Assembly: GCA_002408065.1 (NCBI GenBank)
Contig: DHQI01000115.1
Location: forward strand, 6,941-70,940
Reading direction: 5' to 3'
Length of the DNA: 64,000 nt
From: Bacteroidales bacterium UBA5342
GTDB taxonomy: Bacteria > Bacteroidota > Bacteroidia > Bacteroidales > UBA5342
The notes beneath the pieces were generated by a model that saw only the letters and a list, made by a program, of their open reading frames with translations, made no database searches and was not told where the DNA came from. Shown piece after piece: positions 36,537 through 45,181 of the stretch. The stretch's first letter is position 1. Each line of letters opens with the position of its first letter. The position numbers and the translations under genes were made by a program.

Positions 36537-39500
36537 TTAAAAGTTCATGTTTACACCCATCGTATAGATTTTAGAGACAGGATACTGGTTACTGCGTTGC
36601 CCCCAGGTATGCGCTTCAGGATCTACAAACTTTAGATCATCAAATGTCAAAAGGTTATAGCCGCTCAAGTATATCTTCATACTTTGCATGCCTAAGGTTT
36701 TTAGCATACGATTTTTGCGCATCGTATAGCCAATCTGAATGTTTTTTAATCGAATGTATGAGGCATCTTTCACCCACAATGATGAGTTGGAGTAGTTCAG
36801 TTGTTTACTGGTGTCAGAGAGACGAGGCAGAGTTGCCGTTGAAGCTGTTTCTTCCGTCCATGCGTTATCTGCATGGTACTGAAACAAAGCTCTGTTGCCA
36901 CTGTTAGAGAACGGGATTCTGTACTCAAGGGCCAGATTACGCGATACATTATCTGTCGCTAACCATTGCATAGAGAGGTTGAAACCTTTCCATTCAACAC
37001 CGTAATTTAATCCATAGGTATATTCAGGTCGCTGAGATGAATACCCAAGGTAAGTTTGGTCATCTACATCAATGTCACCATCGCCATCTTTATCAGTGTA
37101 TTTACAATCTCCAGGGCGAGGATTGCCAAAGTCAGGTTTAGCTAAACCATCAATAAGTACGGTATGATTATCATCTGAAAAGTCATCCGTGGTATAAAAA
37201 CGCTCAAACTCATATCCATAAGTCAAGCCGGTAGATCGACCAGTCTCATAGTTGAAGTCGTTTGGCTTAAGCAATTCATCTTTGAAGATAATTCTATTCT
37301 TAGCATAAGATACATTCGCATTAATATAGTAACGTAACTCGTTGATGCGATGATTCCATCTAAGGTCGAGCTCATAACCTTTATTCTCAAGCTCTCCTAA
37401 ATTGACAAGAGGCATATTGAGAGAAACAAGATCAGGCGTATTGTTACGCTGAATCAGAATGTCTTCTCTTACTTCTTTAAAACGATCAACACCAATACTT
37501 AACTTGTTCTCAAAAAACTTACTTTCGATACCGTAATTCTGTTTTGTTACCGTCTCCCAAGTAACACCAGGGTTACCAATGACCCCTTCGTTAGCAGCAG
37601 GTAATTTTTTTGAGGTATTGACCCCAAAGTTGTAACCTGCACCATCAACAGACCAGGTGCTTGGCATATACATAAAGCGTGTTCCCCCAATCTTATCATT
37701 ACCTACTATACCATAAGATGCTCTGACTTTAAGGTATGAGATGATTTTTTGTTGCTTCATGAAATCCTCCTCTGAGATGACCCAACCCACAGATCCGGCA
37801 GGGAAAACTCCAAAACGTGTTTTGCCAGGAGCAAAGTTTTCGGAACCATTATAACCGATGTTAAAATCGAAGATGTACTTCATTTTATAGTTATAGGTTG
37901 ATCGACCCACCAAGCCGGCATAGCTGTAAGGTATATAGCCATAGGAGCCTGGGTAGTATTGTCTGTTTTGGTTATAAAGGAACAGAGCACTTACTTTATG
38001 ATGTTTCTTAAATGTTCTATTGTAGTTCAAACTTGCTTCTGCATACCAATTGCGGGCTTTAGTAGGATAGTTTTCGTTATAATTCACATAACTATTATTG
38101 CCATATACCTCATAAATTATATTTTTATTAAAGTTAGGATCATCTAAAGCTAAGCCTGGCGTTGTTTTAGTACCCTCATAATAGGCGGTATAGCGCTCGG
38201 TACTTGTGGTGTGTCTTACTTGAATCGTGTTGTTTGTATTGTAAGATGCTTTCGCTGTGAATTTTAAACCTTTGGTTACAAAATCTAGTTTTTGTTGAAA
38301 TACGAGATCTAAATTCAACTTACTATTAGTTTGAGATTGGTTGCCCCGACCATAAAAGGCGTCTAGGCCGTTTTTACCCCAAACTGGAATGTAGTTTGTT
38401 GGTACATTGATTACATAGCCATCTTTACTCAGTCCCGGACTCGAAAATGGAACAGCCCAGGTTACCATACGCCATAGTCCATCGCCGTGTCCAATTGGTT
38501 CTTTCTTTTTACCAACAACGCCTCCAAGATTAATTTTAAGCTCAGATGTTTTAGTGATCTTGATATCCAGGTTGGCTCTGTAGTTATAGCGATTATAACC
38601 AAAAGTATTATCATAGTCGAGCTGTTCAAACTCTTTAAGAATACCATCTTGATACAAGTAACCTAGTGAAGTAAAGTATTTCACGCGTTTTGTTCCGCCA
38701 GATATATTGATGTTATGCTGAGTTTGCATATAATAATCATTGAACATATAATCACGCCAATCGGTATTAGGATATATGACTGGATCAGAACCTGTACGGT
38801 ATGCTTCTAGTGCATAATCAGAAAAACGCGCTTTTGAACTGCCATCATTATCCAGCTTTGAATTATACATCATAGCATTGGTATAACTATCACTCATCTC
38901 CACAAGACGTGTAGGCGATTGTAAGCTGACATTAGAAGATACGGAGATTTTTGCTCTACCTTCTGCTCCCCTACGGGTGGTGACCAAGATAACACCATTG
39001 GCTCCTCTTACCCCAAATACAGCAGTAGATGAGGCATCTTTAAGAATAGTAATATCTTGTATTTCATTAGGATCAATGTCTGAGAAAGTACGCTCTACAC
39101 CATCTACAAGAATAAGGGGTTGAGCACTCGCATCATCAGAAAGTGATGAGCTACCACGTATAAATAACTGAGCGTCACTAGCACCAGGCTGACTGGTATT
39201 TTGTACCGAAGTAATCCCTGGCATCGTACCTGCAATGGCATTCGTTACACTAGCAGTGGGTGTTTTTAGTATGGTTTCTGCTTTTACACTAGAAACGGCT
39301 CCAGTCACTGTTTTCTTGTCTTGTTGTCCGTAGGCAATAATTTGAACTTCGTTCAAGCCTATGGCGCTTTCTACAAGAACAACATTAAGTGTTTTTCTTT
39401 CCTCTACTTTCACTTTTTGTGATTCGTAGCCGACAAAAGAGATGGTCAAGACTTCTCCTACTTGTGTGCTTACAGAAAAGTTACCGTTAATGTCTGTAAT

Positions 39501-39659
39501 TGTACCATCTTTTGTTGATGATTTCATTACTGTAGCACCAATGATCACTTCTCCTTTGCTGTCTTTGACTGTACCCGTAAGCGTAAAGCTTTGGGCAGAT
39601 AGTTGCTGCAGCATACATAGGAAAAGAAACGAAAGGTAAATAGTTGGTTTCTTTAACAT
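36537..39659 (-). CDS. SusC/RagA-family TonB-dependent transporter (first pair)
   Basis: A 1040-residue classical SusC. Signal peptide MLKKPTIYLSFLFLCMLQQLSA; carboxypeptidase-D-like domain at about residues 25-110 (FTLTGTVKDSKGEVIIGATV ... LTISFVGYESQKV); TonB-box-like stretch; plug domain with FIRGSSSLSDDASAQPLILVDG and STAVFGVRGANGVILVTTRRG; then the beta barrel ending TMGVNMNF. It imports oligosaccharides in complex with the SusD encoded downstream. The 280-nt gap upstream (39660-39939) separates it from the regulator gene and probably contains the regulated PUL promoter; a near-consensus -7 box (TTTATTTG on the - strand) lies near 39720. Confidence 0.95.
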   Translation of the reverse strand: MLKKPTIYLSFLFLCMLQQLSAQSFTLTGTVKDSKGEVIIGATVMKSSTKDGTITDINGNFSVSTQVGEVLTISFVGYESQKVKVEERKTLNVVLVESAIGLNEVQIIAYGQQDKKTVTGAVSSVKAETILKTPTASVTNAIAGTMPGITSVQNTSQPGASDAQLFIRGSSSLSDDASAQPLILVDGVERTFSDIDPNEIQDITILKDASSTAVFGVRGANGVILVTTRRGAEGRAKISVSSNVSLQSPTRLVEMSDSYTNAMMYNSKLDNDGSSKARFSDYALEAYRTGSDPVIYPNTDWRDYMFNDYYMQTQHNINISGGTKRVKYFTSLGYLYQDGILKEFEQLDYDNTFGYNRYNYRANLDIKITKTSELKINLGGVVGKKKEPIGHGDGLWRMVTWAVPFSSPGLSKDGYVINVPTNYIPVWGKNGLDAFYGRGNQSQTNSKLNLDLVFQQKLDFVTKGLKFTAKASYNTNNTIQVRHTTSTERYTAYYEGTKTTPGLALDDPNFNKNIIYEVYGNNSYVNYNENYPTKARNWYAEASLNYNRTFKKHHKVSALFLYNQNRQYYPGSYGYIPYSYAGLVGRSTYNYKMKYIFDFNIGYNGSENFAPGKTRFGVFPAGSVGWVISEEDFMKQQKIISYLKVRASYGIVGNDKIGGTRFMYMPSTWSVDGAGYNFGVNTSKKLPAANEGVIGNPGVTWETVTKQNYGIESKFFENKLSIGVDRFKEVREDILIQRNNTPDLVSLNMPLVNLGELENKGYELDLRWNHRINELRYYINANVSYAKNRIIFKDELLKPNDFNYETGRSTGLTYGYEFERFYTTDDFSDDNHTVLIDGLAKPDFGNPRPGDCKYTDKDGDGDIDVDDQTYLGYSSQRPEYTYGLNYGVEWKGFNLSMQWLATDNVSRNLALEYRIPFSNSGNRALFQYHADNAWTEETASTATLPRLSDTSKQLNYSNSSLWVKDASYIRLKNIQIGYTMRKNRMLKTLGMQSMKIYLSGYNLLTFDDLKFVDPEAHTWGQRSNQYPVSKIYTMGVNMNF

Positions 39660-39939
39660 AGAATTTGGTTATTAGGGTTACTTAGAAACTGATTGCGCGG
39701 ATGGCAATTCTAACACTGCAAATAAAGAATATTTAGAACCTTTTGAGGTGGGGGTTTTTAGGCCAAAAAATGGTAATTTTAATGCTAAAAAAATAAATAT
39801 TGTGTCGGTGATTAATGAAATAATCGTGCGGGATATTTCTTTAAGTTCAGTATTACAGTTGTTTGTGATTTGCTGATTATTCTTATAGTATTTATGATAA
39901 AGAGTGAGGATTTATCACACAATTTTTTTTTTAAAGTAT

Positions 39940-42900
39940 TTATTTGAAATTTTTACGGTATTCACCCGGAGTCATTCCTTTTTCTTCTTTAAAGCATTTC
40001 TGGAAATAGCGGACGTCCGAAAAACCGGCTTCAAAGCTAATGTCGTCGATGTTGCGTTGTGTGTCACGCAACAGGGTGCAAGCGGTATCTATTTTTACCG
40101 TTTTGATGAGGTCTACCACAGTTCTGCCCGTAGCGTTCTTCACCTTACGGTAAAGGCCGGAGGAGCTTAAGGAGAATTGTTCGGCTAAGAACGGTAGACC
40201 CAATTGTGGGTTGTTGACGTTCTTTTCTATTGTACTCATCAGTTGTGTAATGAAGATGGCTTGTTTGGGGCTCACTTCTTCTTTTGAGGATGACAGTTGT
40301 ATCTTTTGAGAATAGACTTCTTTCAAGCGTTTACGCATCTGTAGTAAGGATTCCACTTTGGTTTTAAACAGCGTAGGGTCAAAAGGTTTTTTCAATACAT
40401 CATCAGCGCCGTTTTCAAAGCATTTCAGGATGGTTTCCTGATCGTCTTGTCCGGTGACTATAAGTACCGGTGTGCTTTCCAGTTTTTTGTTTTCCCTAAT
40501 TTTCATCAGCAATTGTACGCCATCGCCATAAGGCATAGCTATATCGCTAATGATGAGTTTAGGCTGTGTGAGTTTGGCTTGCTTGTAGCCTTCTAGTCCG
40601 TCACTGGCTTTTAGTACGGTATAGTCTGTACTCAGGATGCTTTCCATCAGCTGCATCATCTGCGGTTTATCTTCTACCAAGAGTATTTGTGGCTTGTCCT
40701 TCGATGGTTTTTCTTGTGCCGGGCTTTCATTTATAACAGTTTCTTCTGTGTCAATCTCTTTCTCAGATTTCTCTTTTGCTGCAGCAATGGTGGCTTCATC
40801 TGCTTCGCTGTAAGGGAGTTCTATGTGGAAAGAGGTGCCTTTTTGTTCTTCACTGTTGATGTTAATTGTACCATGCTGAATATCTACAATTTGTTTAACG
40901 AGTGCGAGGCCTATGCCACTACCCGAAACCTTGCTTGAAACGCGGTAAAAACGATCAAAGATTTTGTCCAGTTGTTCTGCAGGTATTCCTATGCCTTTAT
41001 CTTCTACTTTGAGGGTCAGTTTCTGTTGATAAGCATTGATGTAAAGCTTTACTTTAGGTGTGTCGGGGGAGAACTTGATGGCATTCGAAAGCAGATTGTT
41101 GAGTAGGATTTGCAATTTCTCGCCATCGATCATAATATGTTGACTGCCTTTATTACATTTGACACTTAATCGACCACCACTAATTTCTACAATTTCGGCA
41201 AAGGGCTGTGTGAGCTGATGCACAAAAGAGGGCAAATGAACATAAGTTACATTTATTTCCAAACCTTTTTTTTCTGATTTCCGGAAGGTCGACAAATCAA
41301 TTATTAAGTCGTTCATCCGTTTAGAACTCATAGCAATAGAATTGAGCTTTTTTAAGACAGATTTATCCAATTTATGCTCATCCTTTTTGCTGATTAATTC
41401 TTTTACAAAAGCCGAAATAATGGTCAAGGGGGTTTTGAATTCGTGTGAAATATTAACGAATGCCTGTGTTTGTATTTGGTTGAGTTCTTCTTGTTGCGTT
41501 CTTTTTAAAGCTTCTAAGTGAGCATTGTGTTTTAACCTGAAAAGATAAACAATCATAATAAAGATGACAAGAATTAGTGCTGCATAGATGCTGTAGGCCC
41601 ACCAGCTACGATAGGGAGGGGGTGGAATGATGAGTTTTATTAGCCTTTCTTTCCCTTTGGTATTGTCAAAAATATTGACAGTTCTTATGTGCAGGTTGTA
41701 GTGGCCGCTATTTAAGTTGTCGAAACGCAACACACCATCGGTGCGCATCAGGTTCCATTCCAAAGTGTTGGGTTTGGATTTTGTGCTTAGTGAGTATTCG
41801 TATCTGATACTTCCCAGATTGACAAAGTCTAAGGTGGCTACATTAAATTCTATTTGTTTTGTTTTATGGCTAATTTGAAGTTTATCGAGCTCGTTAGCAG
41901 TGGGTATGTAATACTCTTTGCCATCAATCTTAATTCTTCCTTTCAATTCCTTGCCTGATAGTTTAACAGAAGAAAGATAGAGTGAATTGTTTTCAGTGTT
42001 TTTATGACTTGAAAAATTGTCTTTGCAAATAGTGATACCATCAATGCCTCCAAATACGGCTTCACCATTATTATTGAGGCATAGAGAATTTTCGTAAAAG
42101 CGAAGACTACCACTCATTTGTCCTTTTACGTAGGCGTTGAAACGATCTGATTTCGGGTCGTAGACAGCTAGTCCTTTATTAGTACTTACCCATAGCATAT
42201 GGTTGGCATCGTGAATTACACCGGTAACATAAGCATTGGGGAGACCATTCTTTATTCCATAGTATTGTATTTTCCATAAGCCTCTTTCGTGGTAAATCTT
42301 ATTCAGTCCACTGGGTGTTCCACACCATATATTCCCTTCTTTATCAATAGAGAGGGAGAGTATGATTTTGTCTGAAAGGGAGCCTACAATGTCTTCGTTA
42401 CTAAAATGAACAATACTATCTGTTTTATAATCGTAATAGTCGAGTCCTCCGTAGGTTCCAATCCATAAGAGTGAATCGGAAACCAGTGCCGACACACGGC
42501 TGTCGCTCAAACAGTATTTTTTATTCTGGTGTTTAGCGTGGAAACGATTAACTATTTTAACGTCGTCTGTTTCAGAATTGATATTGGTAAGGATTAAGCC
42601 ACGTTGTTGGGTGCCTAACCAATGCATGTTTTTATTGCGACTTTTGACTGCTGATGTTAGTTTTCGTGTAAGAAGTGCCTCTTGCTTGTTGATTTTCGCT
42701 TTTTTTAGATGATAATCATTGCCTTCTCTTGTAATGATTTGTAAACTTTTATCGCTGGCTCCTAGAATGATTTTATCATCGTTTAAAACATACAAACAAC
42801 TGATTCGTGAATTTTTTTTATCATCAGAAATACTGATCCATTTATAATCAATTAAATCATTACTGTAGGCTATGCCTAAATTGTCGGCCGCCAGAAAATA

Positions 42901-43977
42901 GGTGCCGTGTATATCTTGAATAATCTGACTTACTGGTTTAGTCGTTCGGTCTTCGCCAATCAGTTGGTATTGGCTTAGGTTCTGCCGTTCTTTTTGCATC
43001 ACAATGCCATCTCCATTCGATCCTATCCATATGTTTTTTTGTTTGTCTTGATAGAGGGCTAGAATGCTTTTGTATAAAAATGGTGATTTTGAAAATGATT
43101 GAGCGCTGATATTTAGGGGGTTAAAAGTATTGCTTGTTTTATTGAATAACCATAAGCCACTTCCCCATGTGCCTACTAATAGCTGCTCTCTACTGATTGA
43201 GAGTAAGCTATAGATATTGTTTATGCGTTCTTTTGCATCCTGAATTCTAGTTACCCGACTTGTGGCATAGTCGTATTTTATCAGTTTGTTTCCCCAGTAA
43301 CCTAACCACAAACAGGAATTGGCCGTATCTATCTCAATACTTGTTATTTCGTTGCGTATTTCTCTTATCCATTTCTGTTCCAGTGTCCTGTTATTTAGTT
43401 TTAAAAGTCCATTGTTGGTGCCTATCCATACGGTATTGTTGTTGCCCAAGCCCATATCCAGAATGCGGTGATTGCCTAGGAGGCGGGTTTGAATATCATT
43501 ATCGTAGTCGTATATGGTAAGGCCGCTTTCCCATTGTCCGATGTAAATTTTACCATCGTCATCTTCCAGAAAAGAGATGACACGTCCATCCTCATTGAAA
43601 GAGTCCATGTGGATATGTTCGAGCCAATTATTATTGGGATGATAAACTGAAACGCCTCCTTTTTTATAGCCAATCCAGATGCGTCCTTTACTGTCGGTAA
43701 AAATCTTTTCGATGGAAGAACTGATCAGTGTGTTTTGTTGGTCAAATACCGGGCGAATGACCCTGAAGTGGTGTCCGTCGAAACTATTAAGTCCGCCACG
43801 GGTGGCAAACCACATTACACCGTTGTGGTCTTGGGTAATGGAGGTGACTTCGTCTTGTGAGAGGCCGTCTGAACTATCGAAATAGACATAAAGGTACTTA
43901 TCGTTTCCGGCCGTTAAAGTGGCGTAAAGAAACAAAGATACAATGAGGAAAACATCTTTTAGTACACGGAATATCAC
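39940..43977 (-). CDS. Hybrid two-component system sensor-regulator (HTCS) with AraC output
   Basis: A 1345-residue single-protein two-component system. Signal/anchor at residues 1-22; a periplasmic sensor of two seven-bladed propellers with many NIWIGS/GLNSFDG-type repeats (about 30-690); a Y_Y_Y domain (LGSIRYEYSLS ... NLHIRTVN); a transmembrane helix at about residues 790-812; histidine kinase with His845 in NISHEFKTPLT and ATPase motifs GEKLQILLNNLLSNAIKFS and GSGIGLALVKQI; receiver domain with phospho-acceptor Asp1145 in ISDIAMPYGDG; and AraC-type HTH (about 1240-1345, FSLSSSGLYRKVK ... FSDVRYFQKCFKEEKGMTPGEY). Such proteins sense oligosaccharides and switch on the adjacent PUL. It is transcribed toward the first SusC gene. 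Confidence 0.96.
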   Translation of the reverse strand: MIFRVLKDVFLIVSLFLYATLTAGNDKYLYVYFDSSDGLSQDEVTSITQDHNGVMWFATRGGLNSFDGHHFRVIRPVFDQQNTLISSSIEKIFTDSKGRIWIGYKKGGVSVYHPNNNWLEHIHMDSFNEDGRVISFLEDDDGKIYIGQWESGLTIYDYDNDIQTRLLGNHRILDMGLGNNNTVWIGTNNGLLKLNNRTLEQKWIREIRNEITSIEIDTANSCLWLGYWGNKLIKYDYATSRVTRIQDAKERINNIYSLLSISREQLLVGTWGSGLWLFNKTSNTFNPLNISAQSFSKSPFLYKSILALYQDKQKNIWIGSNGDGIVMQKERQNLSQYQLIGEDRTTKPVSQIIQDIHGTYFLAADNLGIAYSNDLIDYKWISISDDKKNSRISCLYVLNDDKIILGASDKSLQIITREGNDYHLKKAKINKQEALLTRKLTSAVKSRNKNMHWLGTQQRGLILTNINSETDDVKIVNRFHAKHQNKKYCLSDSRVSALVSDSLLWIGTYGGLDYYDYKTDSIVHFSNEDIVGSLSDKIILSLSIDKEGNIWCGTPSGLNKIYHERGLWKIQYYGIKNGLPNAYVTGVIHDANHMLWVSTNKGLAVYDPKSDRFNAYVKGQMSGSLRFYENSLCLNNNGEAVFGGIDGITICKDNFSSHKNTENNSLYLSSVKLSGKELKGRIKIDGKEYYIPTANELDKLQISHKTKQIEFNVATLDFVNLGSIRYEYSLSTKSKPNTLEWNLMRTDGVLRFDNLNSGHYNLHIRTVNIFDNTKGKERLIKLIIPPPPYRSWWAYSIYAALILVIFIMIVYLFRLKHNAHLEALKRTQQEELNQIQTQAFVNISHEFKTPLTIISAFVKELISKKDEHKLDKSVLKKLNSIAMSSKRMNDLIIDLSTFRKSEKKGLEINVTYVHLPSFVHQLTQPFAEIVEISGGRLSVKCNKGSQHIMIDGEKLQILLNNLLSNAIKFSPDTPKVKLYINAYQQKLTLKVEDKGIGIPAEQLDKIFDRFYRVSSKVSGSGIGLALVKQIVDIQHGTININSEEQKGTSFHIELPYSEADEATIAAAKEKSEKEIDTEETVINESPAQEKPSKDKPQILLVEDKPQMMQLMESILSTDYTVLKASDGLEGYKQAKLTQPKLIISDIAMPYGDGVQLLMKIRENKKLESTPVLIVTGQDDQETILKCFENGADDVLKKPFDPTLFKTKVESLLQMRKRLKEVYSQKIQLSSSKEEVSPKQAIFITQLMSTIEKNVNNPQLGLPFLAEQFSLSSSGLYRKVKNATGRTVVDLIKTVKIDTACTLLRDTQRNIDDISFEAGFSDVRYFQKCFKEEKGMTPGEYRKNFK

Positions 43978-44087
43978 TACGGAGTTACTTTTAGGTAAAA
44001 ACGAATGTAAAAGAATAAAATTCTTATAAGATATGCAACCTAAGAGCTAATGGAATCCAAAACTAAATAGATTTATGGACTAAAAAA

Positions 44088-44113
44088 AGCCCCAATGCAA
44101 AAGCAAAGGGGCT
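44088..44113 (-). terminator. Rho-independent terminator of the SIMPL gene
   Basis: AGCCCC (44088-44093) and GGGGCT (44108-44113) form a GC-rich stem with a 14-nt loop; the - strand tail is a run of T. It lies 25 nt past the SIMPL stop codon. Confidence 0.85.
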
Positions 44114-44138
44114 GTAAATTCTTTTATGTGGAGTTATC

Positions 44139-44849
44139 TTACTGCAGCATCCAATAGATAATAATTTCAGTAGAGCGTTCCACGGGTTGGGGAGTTATGC
44201 TAAGGCTTTTTCTGGCAGCGCCGCCGGCTTCCATATCCATTACCATATAGGCTTTGTCCATTCGTGGTATCACCGATACATTTTCCTGTACACCGTAGTT
44301 TATTTTGACGATTTGTCCCAGTTCCTGTTCTGTGGTACGGGCTATAATCTTAGCTTTTTTCTTAGCATCCAGTATGGCCGCTTCTATTAGTTGATCGTTG
44401 ACCTTGTCTTTGAGTTCTTGCGACAACCTAAAATAAGTGCTGACCTCAGCATCCGCTTTTGATTCGCCTATGGCATTGATGATTTTATTGGCCAAATCGT
44501 TATCGTTTAGAAACTCTAATTTGATGTTAAGAGTAGCATTGTAGCCTTTGAATACCTGCTTGCGGTTTTCGTAGGCATACGATTTATCAATATTAAAATT
44601 CTCAGCTGTGATGTGTTCTTTGGCTACGCCTTTTTTCTTGAGGAATGCCTTGATGTCGTCGGCTTTGTCTTGTAATTGTTCTACAGAGGTGCCGTAGTTC
44701 ATATCTATGGCCGTCAGGTGTATATTGATGACAGTGATGTCGGGTGTGACTTCTGTGGTTGATGAACCGGATATGGTTAATTGTGCCGGCATTTGTGCTG
44801 TTCCTAACAGTGGTAACATACACAATATTGAAATGATCATTGTTTTCAT
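44139..44849 (-). CDS. SIMPL domain (DUF541) exported protein
   Basis: A 236-residue protein with signal peptide MKTMIISILCMLPLLGTA. The SIMPL/DUF541 domain covers the rest: LTISGSSTTEVTPDITVINIHL at the start, helices with AILDAKKKAKIIARTTEQELGQIVKI, and a C-terminal strand ERSTEIIIYWML. Family members are periplasmic or surface proteins forming ring-like oligomers, of uncertain role. It is transcribed as a single gene with its own terminator. Confidence 0.9.
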   Translation of the reverse strand: MKTMIISILCMLPLLGTAQMPAQLTISGSSTTEVTPDITVINIHLTAIDMNYGTSVEQLQDKADDIKAFLKKKGVAKEHITAENFNIDKSYAYENRKQVFKGYNATLNIKLEFLNDNDLANKIINAIGESKADAEVSTYFRLSQELKDKVNDQLIEAAILDAKKKAKIIARTTEQELGQIVKINYGVQENVSVIPRMDKAYMVMDMEAGGAARKSLSITPQPVERSTEIIIYWMLQ

Positions 44850-44910
44850 AAGGTGAAATTTTTATGGTTTGACGGGAAGGATTGCAATTTGGATGCCAAG
44901 CATGTTTTGG

Positions 44911-45181
44911 TATCGCAGAGAAACAGAGATACACAGAGTTTATATTGTATAGACAAAGTGTTTTGTGTCTGTTTTGAACCCGAATTGTGGTTTTCTACCG
45001 GTAGAGACACAATGTTTTGCGTCTATGATGTGTGTTTTATGCATTGTTATACTGGATGTTATGAAGAATTGCAGAGAATCGCAGAGTCACACAAAGATGC
45101 GCAGAGCCATTTCTCACTCCCATACTAAAACGTCAAACAACATTTTTAATTTTTCATTTTACATTTTACATTTTTCATTCA
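44911..45181. repeat. Intergenic repeat island (CGCAGAG words, AGAC palindromes, heptamers)
   Basis: The 329-nt gap 44850-45178 holds no gene but four kinds of short repeats. GTATCGCAGAGA lies near 44910, and GCAGAG recurs at 45071, 45081 and 45101. Two related palindromes of the AGACnnAA...TTnnGTCT type lie at 44951-44970 and 45005-45024, and CTACCGGTAG at 44996-45005. From about 45142 period-7 words (TTTTTAA, TTTTTCA, TTTTACA) run up to the glgB stop codon at 45179-45181. Confidence 0.7.

Noticed and set aside
39895..39917. Terminator after the HTCS gene (TGATAAA/TTTATCA)
   Set aside because: The stem is only 7 AT pairs and has no clear T-tail in the direction of transcription.
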